From assembly GCF_011393025.1 (NCBI RefSeq), contig NZ_JAAOEO010000005.1, positions 62,001-126,000 of the forward strand: 64,000 nucleotides of DNA, read 5' to 3'. This DNA comes from Neobacillus terrae (lineage in GTDB: Bacteria; Bacillota; Bacilli; Bacillales; Cytobacillaceae). Of this stretch, positions 56,148 through 64,000 are shown in pieces. The notes beneath the pieces were generated by a model, which saw nothing but the letters and a program-made list of their open reading frames with translations, was not told the origin of the DNA and made no database searches. A program made the translations under genes and the position numbers. How positions within the stretch are numbered: the first letter of the stretch is position 1; each line of letters begins with the position of its first letter.

Positions 56148-56181
56148 GAAGAACTAAACACCGGTGAACCGCCAGTTCTTC
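56148..56181 (+). promoter_or_regulatory. Inverted repeat in the ABC operon leader
   Basis: GAAGAACT and its exact complement AGTTCTTC are 18 bases apart, 66 bp before the ATPase gene. It may be the binding site of the NarL-type regulator or a leader hairpin. The sequence alone does not decide. Confidence 0.45.
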
Positions 56182-56246
56182 ATCTGGTGTACGAAGGTCA
56201 AGAATGCTAATTGGCGCGGCACGATAAAACTATATGAGGTGAAATT

Positions 56247-57182
56247 ATGAATGTGTTAGAGATTAAAAATTTAACGAAGAAATTTGGCGATTTTATTGCT
56301 GTTGATAATATGTCGTTGGCAGTTCAGGAAGGAGAGATTTTTGGTTTCCTAGGATCAAATGGTGCTGGAAAGAGTACGACGATTAATATGATTGCCGGTC
56401 TCCTCCAAACCAACGGAGGGGAAATTAAAATTCTAGATAAAAACATTGCTTCTCATAGCAAGCTTGCCAAAATGAATATCGGGATAGTGCCACAGGATCT
56501 GGCCATTTATGAAGATATGACAGCTTACGAGAATGTAAGATTCTTTGCAGGGTTATACGGACTCCGGGGTGCAGAACTGAAGGAACGAGTTGAGGAAGCA
56601 CTGGTGTTTGTTGGTCTCCTCGATAAGCAAAAAAGCTTACCGAAGGACTTTTCTGGGGGGATGAAACGCAGGCTGAACATCGCTTGTGCTATTGCCCACC
56701 GTCCAAAGCTAATTATTATGGATGAACCAACGGTTGGGATTGACCCACAGTCAAGGAACTACATCCTGACTTCGGTCCGTAAGCTCAACGAGATGGGCTG
56801 TACGGTCATTTATACAAGTCACTATATGGAAGAAGTTGAAGAGATTTGTTCCCGTATAGCCATCATGGATCACGGCAAGGTCATTGCTGAAGGAACAAAA
56901 GAGCAGCTGAAAGCCATTATTACTGATACAAGAGATATCTGGGTTGAAGTGAAAAATACTGAAAACCTCGAAGAAGCAGCTTTAAAGGAAATTAAAGGCG
57001 TTAACTCCATTTCTATTGAGGAAAACGTAATCAAAATTAATTCCCAATCTGAGGTAAATAACCTGAACCATATTATTCAATTTTTTATAAGCAGATTGAT
57101 TGAAATCCGCTCACTGCAGGAACAGGCGCCTAACCTTGAAACGGTCTTCCTTACTTTGACCGGCAGAAATTTAAGGGATTAA
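56247..57182 (+). CDS. ABC transporter ATPase (LnrL-like)
   Basis: A 311-residue ATPase, the same length as B. subtilis LnrL (YfiL). Walker A is GSNGAGKST, the Q-loop is GIVPQDLAIYE, the signature is FSGGMKRRLN, Walker B is LIIMDEPTVGIDP and the switch His is in YTSHYMEE. A C-terminal domain (about 225-311) is typical of drug-export ATPases. It is followed 13 bp later by the first permease. The system would export or detoxify a lipophilic antibiotic; linearmycin-type polyenes are the known substrates of LnrLMN. Confidence 0.92.
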   Translation: MNVLEIKNLTKKFGDFIAVDNMSLAVQEGEIFGFLGSNGAGKSTTINMIAGLLQTNGGEIKILDKNIASHSKLAKMNIGIVPQDLAIYEDMTAYENVRFFAGLYGLRGAELKERVEEALVFVGLLDKQKSLPKDFSGGMKRRLNIACAIAHRPKLIIMDEPTVGIDPQSRNYILTSVRKLNEMGCTVIYTSHYMEEVEEICSRIAIMDHGKVIAEGTKEQLKAIITDTRDIWVEVKNTENLEEAALKEIKGVNSISIEENVIKINSQSEVNNLNHIIQFFISRLIEIRSLQEQAPNLETVFLTLTGRNLRD

Positions 57183-57195
57183 GGAGGAAACCATT

Positions 57196-58323
57196 ATGAA
57201 TATCTTTAATATTGCGCTGATTGAATTTAAACATACCATCCGAGATGTGCGGACTTTGGTATTTATGCTTGCCTTTCCCATTGTGATGATGCTGATCCTT
57301 GGCACTGCTTTATCTACCACCTTCGACAAGAACATCAAAATTGGCAAAATCAATGTATTATATACCGAAAAAACTGACATCAGCTTCTCTTCCCCCTTCC
57401 ATGGGTTTATAAAAGAAGCGAAAAAGCAGGATATCCATTTTAAAAAAGCTCCACACGGTTTGGATGGAAAAAAGGCAGTAAAGCAAAACCATTATGATGC
57501 CTACGTTGTCGTCACAGATAAAGGTGTCCAATTTTACGGCAGTGAGCGGAACAGCATTCAGGCAAGTATCGCAGAAGGTATGCTATCCGCTTTTACAGAT
57601 AAATACAACCTGATTACGGAAGTAGCAAAGGAAAAGCCTGACCAGGTGCAAACCGTCATGGCAAGTGTCAGCACCACTCCAGGCAGTTATGTAAAGGAAA
57701 CTTCCCTAAATGCTGATAAAGCACCCGGTTCCATGGACTATTATGCTGTAGCGATGACCACCATGATTGCCTTATACAGTGCAATATCTGCCAGTAACCT
57801 TATTAGAGGTGAAAGAATCCGCAACACTGCGGTACGTTTAGTCATTGCACCCATCAACAAAATGGAGATTTTCCTGGGTAAAATTCTTGGCAGTCTTGCA
57901 CTTAACCTGGTTTGCATCATGCTTGTAATGGCGTTCAGTCGTTTTGTTTTCGGCGCAGACTGGGGGGTCCATCCTGGAATGGTCCTACTGATTCTTTTTA
58001 CAGAAGTGTTCCTGGCAGTCAGCTTCGGACTAGGAATTAGCTATATCATCAAAGCTGACCAAGGTACACGAACTATTCTCATGATCATTCTTCAGCTTTC
58101 TTCCTTCTTTGGCGGCGCATATTTCAGAATTGAAAACGCGGATGGGATTTTAAGGTTTATCATGAATTTATCTCCCCTTACCTGGGCAAGAGAAGCTTTA
58201 ACCAAAATTATTTATAACAACGATTTAACTGCCGCACTGCCTGTCATTTCATTAAATTTAGGTATTTCACTGTTATTCCTGCTGTTCGCAGTTGTTGCAT
58301 TTAGACGTCGGGAGGGCCTATAA
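57196..58323 (+). CDS. ABC-2 type permease (LnrM-like)
   Basis: A 375-residue permease of the ABC2_membrane_3 group. One helix (about 18-40) is followed by a long outer domain (about 45-175), then five or six helices (about 178-370) beginning DYYAVAMTTMIALYSAISAS. The cytoplasmic coupling region RGERIRNTAVRLVIAPINKM and the LRFIMNLSPLTWAREAL end are family traits. GGAGG precedes the ATG. It pairs with the next permease. Confidence 0.9.
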   Translation: MNIFNIALIEFKHTIRDVRTLVFMLAFPIVMMLILGTALSTTFDKNIKIGKINVLYTEKTDISFSSPFHGFIKEAKKQDIHFKKAPHGLDGKKAVKQNHYDAYVVVTDKGVQFYGSERNSIQASIAEGMLSAFTDKYNLITEVAKEKPDQVQTVMASVSTTPGSYVKETSLNADKAPGSMDYYAVAMTTMIALYSAISASNLIRGERIRNTAVRLVIAPINKMEIFLGKILGSLALNLVCIMLVMAFSRFVFGADWGVHPGMVLLILFTEVFLAVSFGLGISYIIKADQGTRTILMIILQLSSFFGGAYFRIENADGILRFIMNLSPLTWAREALTKIIYNNDLTAALPVISLNLGISLLFLLFAVVAFRRREGL

Positions 58324-58324
58324 A

Positions 58325-59470
58325 ATGAAAGAAGTTTTATGGCTAGTAGCCAATTCATTACGTTCGATCTTTACGAATAAGCGGAGAATCTTCTCCTATG
58401 TATTAGTGCCATTACTGGGAATCTTCATTGCCTTTATGGCATATGGCGATACAGGTCCCGCCAAACTTCATGCCGGGATTGTAGATTTGGATAAAAGCAC
58501 CCTTTCAAAAAATACAACCAGCTTTATTGCAGGCCTCGATAATATTAAGGTGAGTAATGTATCTCAAACCACTGTCAAAAATAAAATTTCTTCCGGTACC
58601 CTGGATTGCGCGATTATTCTCGAACCGGGCTTTTCAAAGGCTATTATGAACGGAGAGAAACCGGAGATAGAAATTGTATCCATTAAAGGCGCTCAGGTCA
58701 CTGCTTTTATAAAAGCCTATCTTAATAACTATATAGGAAATCTTCATTCGTTAAGCACTGCTGCAAATGGGGATACGGCTGTCTTTAATACTCTCTATCA
58801 AAATTACAAAAATGCAGAGTTTAAGGTTTCTGCTCATTCTTTAAAAGATACTTCGAAAAACAATGATATGACCATTCAGACGATTGGCTTCCTGCTTATG
58901 ATCATGCTCAACTCTGCAGGCGGTTTATCAGAATTAATTTTAAAAGAAAAAGAAAACCGTACCTACTTTCGGTTAATGTCAGCGCCTATTGACGGCAAAA
59001 AATATGTTCTTTCCAACATCATTGTCAACATGGTGATCATGACCATTCAAGTCGTAGTAACCTTGACAGCTATGACGCAAGTGTTTGGTATATCAGCGGG
59101 AATTCCGTTTTGGGAAATGACCGGTGTGATGATGTTTTTCGCCCTTGTTTCTGTTGGATTATCATTGGTGATTACGGCTTTTGCCACTAGTTCGACTTCC
59201 GCAAGTGCATTGCAAAACCTGATTATGACACCAACCTGCTTGCTTGCAGGATGTTTCTGGCCAGTAGAAATTATGCCGAAAACGGCACAAAAAATCGCCG
59301 ATTTCCTGCCGCAAAGATGGCTGCTCGACACTCTTACCGAGCTTCAAAAAGGTCATACTCTCGGCAGCCTCTCCTTAAATCTTGCAACCTTATTCGCTTT
59401 TGCCCTTGTGTTTTTTATGATTGCCATATATAAGTTTGGGCGAAATAACAATGTTAGAAGTTTTATTTAA
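58325..59470 (+). CDS. ABC-2 type permease (LnrN-like)
   Basis: About 381 residues from ATG 58325, nine bases after GGGAGG and one base after the preceding stop; an earlier in-frame start lies inside the previous gene. Same layout as its neighbour: one helix, an outer domain (about 45-185), then five or six helices with KEKENRTYFRLMSAPIDGKK and LPQRWLLDTLTELQKGHT. It completes the heterodimeric channel. A terminator follows the stop. Confidence 0.9.
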   Translation: MKEVLWLVANSLRSIFTNKRRIFSYVLVPLLGIFIAFMAYGDTGPAKLHAGIVDLDKSTLSKNTTSFIAGLDNIKVSNVSQTTVKNKISSGTLDCAIILEPGFSKAIMNGEKPEIEIVSIKGAQVTAFIKAYLNNYIGNLHSLSTAANGDTAVFNTLYQNYKNAEFKVSAHSLKDTSKNNDMTIQTIGFLLMIMLNSAGGLSELILKEKENRTYFRLMSAPIDGKKYVLSNIIVNMVIMTIQVVVTLTAMTQVFGISAGIPFWEMTGVMMFFALVSVGLSLVITAFATSSTSASALQNLIMTPTCLLAGCFWPVEIMPKTAQKIADFLPQRWLLDTLTELQKGHTLGSLSLNLATLFAFALVFFMIAIYKFGRNNNVRSFI

Positions 59471-59478
59471 ATAGAATG

Positions 59479-59515
59479 AAGGGCTTTAATCTTAATAGAT
59501 TATGGCCCTTTTTAA
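59479..59515 (+). terminator. Terminator of the Lnr-like operon
   Basis: A stem AAGGGC/GCCCTT with additional pairing inside (AATC/GATT) is followed by TTTAAG. Confidence 0.85.
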
Positions 59516-59630
59516 GTTATTGGATAATCTTAAATAAGCGGAGTATTCCCTGCTCTTCTTTTTCAAATAATTGGAAATGGATTATAATAATATCATAGAC
59601 TTTTTAGTTAAACTTTCGGGGGCGAAATGA

Positions 59631-59834
59631 ATGTGGATTTTTATTGGAATAGTTGTAGCAGCAATTGCCATTATTCTAACAGCAAATAATTTAGAGTCAG
59701 GCAGAGCCATTGGACTAGATAGAGGAGCAATGCTTAAAGCCGAATCAAATATGGTCATCTGTACCAATTGCCAAACCAAAATGAAGCGGCAAAAATATGA
59801 ACAACAATGCCCGAATTGCAAAAAGAATTTCTAA
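59631..59834 (+). CDS. Small membrane-anchored zinc-ribbon protein
   Basis: A 67-residue protein. One N-terminal helix (about 2-18) is followed by a short linker and a zinc ribbon with two Cys pairs, Cys44-x2-Cys47 and Cys60-x2-Cys63. GGGGG lies upstream of the ATG. Proteins of this design are usually uncharacterised; metal binding is very likely, its purpose unknown. Single gene. Confidence 0.75.
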   Translation: MWIFIGIVVAAIAIILTANNLESGRAIGLDRGAMLKAESNMVICTNCQTKMKRQKYEQQCPNCKKNF

Positions 59835-60025
59835 AAGGACCAAGCATGTTTTTTTGACACCTGCTGGTCTTGTTCACCTACTCGTCAATTGCATCCATCT
59901 TTAGTGAGATTCGCCTTCTCAGTTCATTCCTACAAGATCAAAAAATTAACATTGTAAATACCTTTTTTAAAAAATTGAATAGTATTTAAGCAAATGCATG
60001 TTACATTATTGTGGAGGAGATGAAA

Positions 60026-61087
60026 TTGACGGCAACAAGTGAAAGTGGTATGGAAATTGGAATTTATACATTAGCGGATTTATACCCCGATCCATTAACA
60101 GGGAAAACCGTAAGCGCAAAGCAGCGAATAGACGAAATAATCAAAGCAGCAAAAATGGCGGATGAAGCAGGTCTGGATGTATTCGGCGTTGGAGAACATC
60201 ACCGTTTAGATTACGCGGTATCCGCACCGCCAGTTGTGTTGTCAGCCATTTCTCAAGTCACAAAACGAATTAAGCTGACAAGTGCTACGACTGTTTTAAA
60301 CACCGTAGATCCTGTTCGCTTATTCGAGGATTTTGCAACGCTAGACCTTCTATCAAACGGGCGGGCCGAAATCATTACCGGGCGTGGGGCTTTTTTAGAC
60401 TCCTTCCCCCTCTTCGGATATGATCTTAAAAATTATGACGAGTTGTTTGAAGAACACATGGAGCTTTTACTAAAGCTAAATAAGACGGACCTGGTTACCT
60501 GGAATGGCCGGTATCGTTCCTCATTAAAGGACGCAGAAATTTCACCGCGTCCTGTTCAACAAAAGATTCCCGTATGGGTGGGTGTTGGCGGATCTCCGGA
60601 AAGTGCAGAACGGGCGGGCAGATTAGGTACAGGGTTAGCGATCGTGGTACTTGGTGGTGATCCAAGTTATTATAAGCCATTAGTTGACCTATACCGGGTA
60701 ACTGCTGCTCAATCCGGGAATGATCTTGAAAAAATGAATGTTGCAGTTACCGGACACACTTATATATCGAAAACAAATAAGCAGGCAATAGACGAATTTT
60801 ACCCCTATCATTCGAATTATTGGCAGAACCTTAATCGCCATCATGGGATAAATAAAACCTTCTCCAGAACCGAGTTTGAACTGATGTCTGGAAAAGAAAC
60901 AGCCCTTTTTGTTGGAAGCTCACAGCAAATCATCGAAAAAATCATGCTCCAATACGAGCTGTTTGGCCACCAGCGGTTTATTGCCCAAATGGACATTGGT
61001 GGTATGCCCTTTAATAAAGTTGCCGAAAATATTGAACGTTTGGCAACAGAAGTAGCACCCGTTATACGAAAAGAAATAAGGAAATAG
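60026..61087 (+). CDS. LLM class flavin-dependent oxidoreductase
   Basis: About 353 residues from TTG 60026, which lies six bases after GGAGGAG; the ATG at 60020 is too close to that site. It has the bacterial luciferase-like TIM barrel: MEIGIYTLADL, EAGLDVFGVGEHHRLDY, VLSAISQVTKRIKLTSATTV, the DLLSNGRAEIITGRG segment for FMN phosphate and VWVGVGGSPESAERAGRLG. It would oxidise an organic substrate with reduced FMN and oxygen. The substrate is unknown, and alkanes, sulfonates and nitrilotriacetate are all known in the family. Single gene. Confidence 0.92.
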   Translation: MTATSESGMEIGIYTLADLYPDPLTGKTVSAKQRIDEIIKAAKMADEAGLDVFGVGEHHRLDYAVSAPPVVLSAISQVTKRIKLTSATTVLNTVDPVRLFEDFATLDLLSNGRAEIITGRGAFLDSFPLFGYDLKNYDELFEEHMELLLKLNKTDLVTWNGRYRSSLKDAEISPRPVQQKIPVWVGVGGSPESAERAGRLGTGLAIVVLGGDPSYYKPLVDLYRVTAAQSGNDLEKMNVAVTGHTYISKTNKQAIDEFYPYHSNYWQNLNRHHGINKTFSRTEFELMSGKETALFVGSSQQIIEKIMLQYELFGHQRFIAQMDIGGMPFNKVAENIERLATEVAPVIRKEIRK

Positions 61088-61308
61088 TACATTGAATATC
61101 TTTTTTTAAAAAATACCTCTTAAAATGCCCCAGTCTTTGCCGATTGATTTTAAAATTTTAACTGTACAGACTAGCTTATTGAAATTCTTTCTAAAAAATA
61201 ATTTCTTCTATACATTTTTGAAAAAAAGATTAAAACCCACTTGACTCATCGGAATAGTTTAATATATGATTGGATTACTTTAATATTTAACGCTGATTGG
61301 AAAACCAA

Positions 61309-61347
61309 AGGCACCTAACCCAGGTATGTGGTAGGTGCTTTTATTTT
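61309..61347 (+). terminator. Terminator-like hairpin just before the hydrolase gene
   Basis: A strong stem GCACCTA-ACC/GGT-AGGTGC is followed by TTTTATTTTA. It ends 26 bp before the start codon of the next gene. It may terminate LLM transcripts or act as an attenuator for the hydrolase. Confidence 0.7.
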
Positions 61348-61372
61348 ATATAAATGAAAGGAGTAAAAATTT

Positions 61373-62197
61373 ATGGCTGAAAATTTTCCCATCATTATAC
61401 CAGGAGCTGAGCCTTTCTTCTTTAAAGGAAACAGTACTGGAATTCTCATATCTCATGGGTACGCAGGCACCCCGCAAAGTGTCCGATTTTTAGGGGAATA
61501 TATATCATCTAAAGGATACACTGTTTACGGTATAAGATTAGACGGTCATGGAACTGATTATATAGATATGGAACATTGCAATTATCAGGATTGGATTAAA
61601 AATTTGGAGGAGGGATATCAGTTACTCAAACAGTTTTGTACTGAAATCTTTATCATCGGGCAATCAATGGGAGGCACTCTTACATTGAATCTCGCATCCG
61701 AATTTCCGGATATCAAAGGTATAATCCTCATAAATGCAGCAATAAGCACCATTCCGATTATGAATGAATATAAATCTAAACAACACCCACAATTTATTGA
61801 AGAAGGACAGCCAGATATCAAAGCAAAAAATGCGAATGAAATAACCTATACCAAAACGCCTTTAAGGTCTATAAAGCAATTGCTTTCTTTAATGGATCAT
61901 ACCCGGAATAAGCTACATAGCATTCACTGTCCAACATTGGCTTTCCGTTCTAATGAGGATCATGTTGTACCACCAGAAAACACAGATTATATTATCAACC
62001 ATATCCATTCAGAAGTTAAAGAAACCATCCGCCTATGTAATTCCTATCATGTCGCTTCATTAGACAATGACAAAGAGTTTATTGCTGAACAAAGCTGCCT
62101 ATTTTTAGAGAAGCATTCGGCGAAAGGTAAAACTGACCAATCGGATATTGCAACCCCAGTCTCGTCCAGTACACAAGGCCCAATTATTAAAAATTAA
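61373..62197 (+). CDS. Alpha/beta hydrolase, monoacylglycerol lipase/carboxylesterase type
   Basis: A 274-residue hydrolase. The oxyanion region is ISHGYAGTPQSVRFLG, the nucleophile elbow GQSMGGTL (Ser about 101), the acid Asp in SNEDHVVPPEN and the His in SYHVASLD. Order and spacing match bacterial monoacylglycerol lipase and Est30-like carboxylesterases, cytoplasmic enzymes acting on short or medium acyl esters. The last 25 residues are polar and beyond the fold. ATG with AAGGAG. It may be controlled by the hairpin directly upstream. Confidence 0.9.
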   Translation: MAENFPIIIPGAEPFFFKGNSTGILISHGYAGTPQSVRFLGEYISSKGYTVYGIRLDGHGTDYIDMEHCNYQDWIKNLEEGYQLLKQFCTEIFIIGQSMGGTLTLNLASEFPDIKGIILINAAISTIPIMNEYKSKQHPQFIEEGQPDIKAKNANEITYTKTPLRSIKQLLSLMDHTRNKLHSIHCPTLAFRSNEDHVVPPENTDYIINHIHSEVKETIRLCNSYHVASLDNDKEFIAEQSCLFLEKHSAKGKTDQSDIATPVSSSTQGPIIKN

Positions 62198-62808
62198 TAC
62201 CTACTCCCCTCCTGCTATAAAAATTAGAGGGATAGTTTTGATGTAATTCCCACTAAAACAGGAGGAATACTTTTATTTTACTTCACTGACTTGGTTCAGC
62301 GTGCTGAAATAGTGACCTTTTCTAGTTCCCACTTCATTTCTCCTTAGCAATGGGCACGAGAAATGGTTATTTAAATAATTGGCTCTTTTAAACTTGACTG
62401 TTGATTTTCGCTCACGGCGCTCGCTTTCCGCGGGCGATCCGGGAGCCTCCTCGGCGCCTTGCACCTGCGGGGTCTCCCATGGCCCGCTTTTCCCGCAGGA
62501 CGTTGAGATTGCATCGGTGAATCGTCACCGCACGAAGAAAATGCAAATGCATTTTCGAGGATCTCGCCTATTTTGCTCACAGTTTCTTCAAATTGGAACA
62601 ATCTCTGAGAATAGAGCCATTTTTAAAAATAGCTATGCTGCATTCCACGGGCACAGTTATTTTTATTTATTCAATTAAAGGAAGAAATTAGATTTGCAGA
62701 GATGAAAATATTAATTGTCCTATAATCCTCTACAACTACTCCCCCTTCTAAAAATTTATTATCGTAAAATTTATACTAAAATAACAATTACAACATTTCC
62801 TAAACATC
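62198..62808. other. Intergenic stretch dominated by a dispersed repeat
   Basis: Apart from the repeat at 62380-62640 I see no gene. Overlapping frames in the GC-rich core are by-products of the repeat. Confidence 0.55.
62380..62640 (+). repeat. Dispersed palindromic repeat, full copy (family B)
   Basis: It starts TGGCTCTTTTAAACTTGACT and has a GC-rich core (62410-62525) with CGCTTTCCGCGGGC, GAGCCTCCTCGG, CACCTGCGGGGTCTCCC and CCGCTTTTCCCGCAGGA. It ends near GAATAGAGCCATTTTTA, whose AGAGCCA is the inverse of the start. Similar elements are common between genes in Bacillus genomes. It contrasts sharply in base composition with its surroundings. Related copies or ends: 10771, 40158, 53793. Confidence 0.85.
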
Positions 62809-62836
62809 TTGATATATTAAAGTTTAAAGATATACT
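62809..62836 (+). promoter_or_regulatory. Sigma-A promoter of the riboswitch-nupG unit
   Basis: TTGATA and TATACT are 16 bp apart. The predicted start of transcription is about 20 bp before the riboswitch P1 stem. Confidence 0.65.
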
Positions 62837-62860
62837 GATATCTATCCTATTAATTTAATA

Positions 62861-62932
62861 TCCTTGTATAATATCAGTGTTCATGGTCTGATAGTTTCTA
62901 CCCGGCAGCCGTAAAGTGCAGGACTACGAGGA
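62861..62932 (+). promoter_or_regulatory. Guanine-class purine riboswitch (G-box aptamer)
   Basis: The aptamer shows P1 TCCTTG/CGAGGA, the J1/2 GTATAAT element, the L2 TCATGGT region, the J2/3 GTTTCTACC core, P3 with loop CCGTAAA and the 3' core GGACTACG. The specificity base in GGACTACG is C, which selects guanine or hypoxanthine; adenine switches have U. A terminator and a nucleoside transporter gene follow, as in B. subtilis nupG (yxjA). Confidence 0.93.
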
Positions 62933-63003
62933 AGTGTGCTAAATATTAGTGTTGAAGTTTCTTTGGTTCATTTGAGTGTTACTGAAGCGATGTTAGATAC
63001 CTT

Positions 63004-63064
63004 GCTCTTATTTTTCATGCTTTCTGTCCTTTGGCTGAAAGTGCGAAAAATAGGAGCCTTTTTT
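63004..63064 (+). terminator. Riboswitch-controlled terminator
   Basis: A long stem (GCTC-TATTTTTC-GCTTTC pairing with GAAAGTGCGAAAAATAGGAGC) is followed by six T. It lies between the aptamer and nupG and would form when guanine is bound. Confidence 0.85.
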
Positions 63065-63112
63065 GTATAAGGAAAATGTTTATAGGAATAATATTTATGG
63101 GAGGTTATAACC

Positions 63113-64000
63113 TTGTATTTTCTGATGAATGCTATAGGAGTTTTAGTTGTATTGGGAATAGTTTATCTATTATCACCAAATAAACGAAATGTTAAGTGGA
63201 AATTTATCGTGTTGTTATTAATTGTAGAATTTCTCATTACATGGTTTATGTTATCTACTAAGATTGGAACTTGGACTATCAATAAAATAGCCTCTTTCTT
63301 TACATGGCTTATTTCCTGCGCCAATGAAGGAATTTCTTTCGTTTTCCCTTCGGCTATGGCTAATGAACATGTGGATTTCTTTTTTAGCGCCTTGATGCCT
63401 ATCATTTTCATCATTACATTTTTTGATATCCTTTCTTATTTCGGTATTCTGACTTGGATTATTGACAAAGTCGGCTGGTTAATTGCAAAGGTTTCCGGAT
63501 TACCGAAGCTTGAGAGCTTCTTCTCTATCCAAATGATGTTTTTAGGAAACACAGAAGCGCTTGCCGTCGTCCGTCAACAGCTGAGTGTATTAAGTCAGCA
63601 GCGTTTGTTAACTTTTGGAATAATGAGTATGAGCAGTATCAGCGGATCCATCATAGGCGCTTATTTATCAATGGTTCCGGCGACTTATGTATTTGCAGCT
63701 ATACCGTTAAACTGTTTGAATGCCCTATTGATTGCAAACATGTTAAATCCCGTTGAAGTTAGCAAGGAAGAAGATATCGTATTTGTACCTGAGAAAGGTC
63801 AGCGTAAGGATTTCTTTTCAACAGTTTCCAACAGTATGCTTGTTGGTATCCGTATGGTTATTGTCATTACAGCCATGGTTATCGGTTATGTAGCACTGAC
63901 GGCGGGTTTAAATGGAATTTTAGGATTCTTTGTTCATGGATTAACCATTCAGAAAATTTTCTCCTTTATTTTTAGCCCATTCGCGTACCTGCTCGGTTTG
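63113..64000 (+). CDS. nupG: NupC/NupG-type concentrative nucleoside transporter, partial
   Basis: The first 296 residues are present; the gene leaves the window at the right edge. The start is TTG 63113, eight bases after GGGAGG; an ATG four codons later is less well spaced. Family traits are the gate domain FVFPSAMANEHVDFFFSALM, the conserved QMMFLGNTEALAVVRQQL for nucleoside contact and the SSISGSIIGAYLSMVPATYV loop. It imports nucleosides with H+ or Na+. Control by a guanine riboswitch points to purine nucleosides, as for guanosine uptake by B. subtilis NupG. Confidence 0.93.
   Translation, partial: MYFLMNAIGVLVVLGIVYLLSPNKRNVKWKFIVLLLIVEFLITWFMLSTKIGTWTINKIASFFTWLISCANEGISFVFPSAMANEHVDFFFSALMPIIFIITFFDILSYFGILTWIIDKVGWLIAKVSGLPKLESFFSIQMMFLGNTEALAVVRQQLSVLSQQRLLTFGIMSMSSISGSIIGAYLSMVPATYVFAAIPLNCLNALLIANMLNPVEVSKEEDIVFVPEKGQRKDFFSTVSNSMLVGIRMVIVITAMVIGYVALTAGLNGILGFFVHGLTIQKIFSFIFSPFAYLLGL

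Noticed and set aside
56148..56181. Riboswitch in the ABC operon leader
   Set aside because: Only one inverted repeat is visible and no known aptamer core; a regulator site is simpler.
62273..62678. Overlapping frames in the GC-rich block near 62400-62600
   Set aside because: They translate the palindromic repeat itself; they lack ribosome sites and the same core recurs, degenerate, at 10847.

Overview
The window is AT-rich DNA from an endospore-forming Bacillaceae (Bacillus/Neobacillus type). The evidence is a SleB-type cortex hydrolase and a second LysM-linked one, a CotD-type coat protein, strong GGAGG ribosome sites with several TTG starts, a guanine riboswitch in front of a NupG-type transporter, a YlbC-like CAP protein and an Lnr-like two-component/ABC operon. 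No replication origin, CRISPR array or intact transposase was seen.

Layout. (1) 1-8017 is a sigma-54 controlled catabolic cluster. A Rieske oxygenase is followed by a complete OpuC-type quaternary-amine ABC transporter (ATPase, permease, binding lipoprotein, permease) and a tartrate/D-malate-type dehydrogenase cut by the left edge. A divergent PAS-AAA-Fis activator and a separately promoted aldehyde dehydrogenase complete it. The parts fit L-carnitine cleavage to trimethylamine and malic semialdehyde, then D-malate, then pyruvate. (2) 8076-10767 holds a DnaB fragment, two small membrane proteins and a GNAT acetyltransferase. (3) 10771-22135 is a second sigma-54 cluster: a carbamoylase-type M20 hydrolase, an M20D deacylase, a DUF3311/SSF transporter pair and their own PAS-AAA-Fis activator. 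An amidase, an amidohydrolase-3 protein and a class III aminotransferase follow. Together they look like degradation of N-carbamoyl or N-acyl amino compounds.

(4) 22136-31130 is spore and envelope territory: acyl-CoA thioesterase, DedA protein, CotD-like protein with a collagen-like tail, a lipobox-bearing class A PBP, DoxX, SleB and a Gly/Tyr/His-rich coat-like protein. (5) 31170-43202 mixes an MFS pseudogene, a COG4705-type membrane protein, threonine aldolase, a LysM-SleB protein, a rifampin phosphotransferase, a VOC protein and a CAP protein. (6) 43316-51350 has beta-galactosidase next to a debris field: ABC permease, Imm33-type immunity, nucleotidyltransferase and COG4705 pseudogenes. 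It ends in a tRNA-like gene with its own terminator. (7) 51460-59515 has a two-gene membrane operon of unknown function and a response regulator/histidine kinase/ABC exporter operon resembling LnrJK-LnrLMN. (8) 59631-64000 has a zinc-ribbon protein, an LLM flavin oxidoreductase, an alpha/beta hydrolase, a dispersed palindromic repeat and the G-box/NupG unit cut by the right edge.

The strongest items for follow-up are the two matched regulatory modules, each a near-consensus -24/-12 promoter plus a tandem palindrome pair upstream of its activator, the carnitine-like pathway, the pseudo-tRNA, the CotD-collagen fusion and the two dispersed repeat families. All functions are read from sequence motifs and recalled family features; no database search was run.
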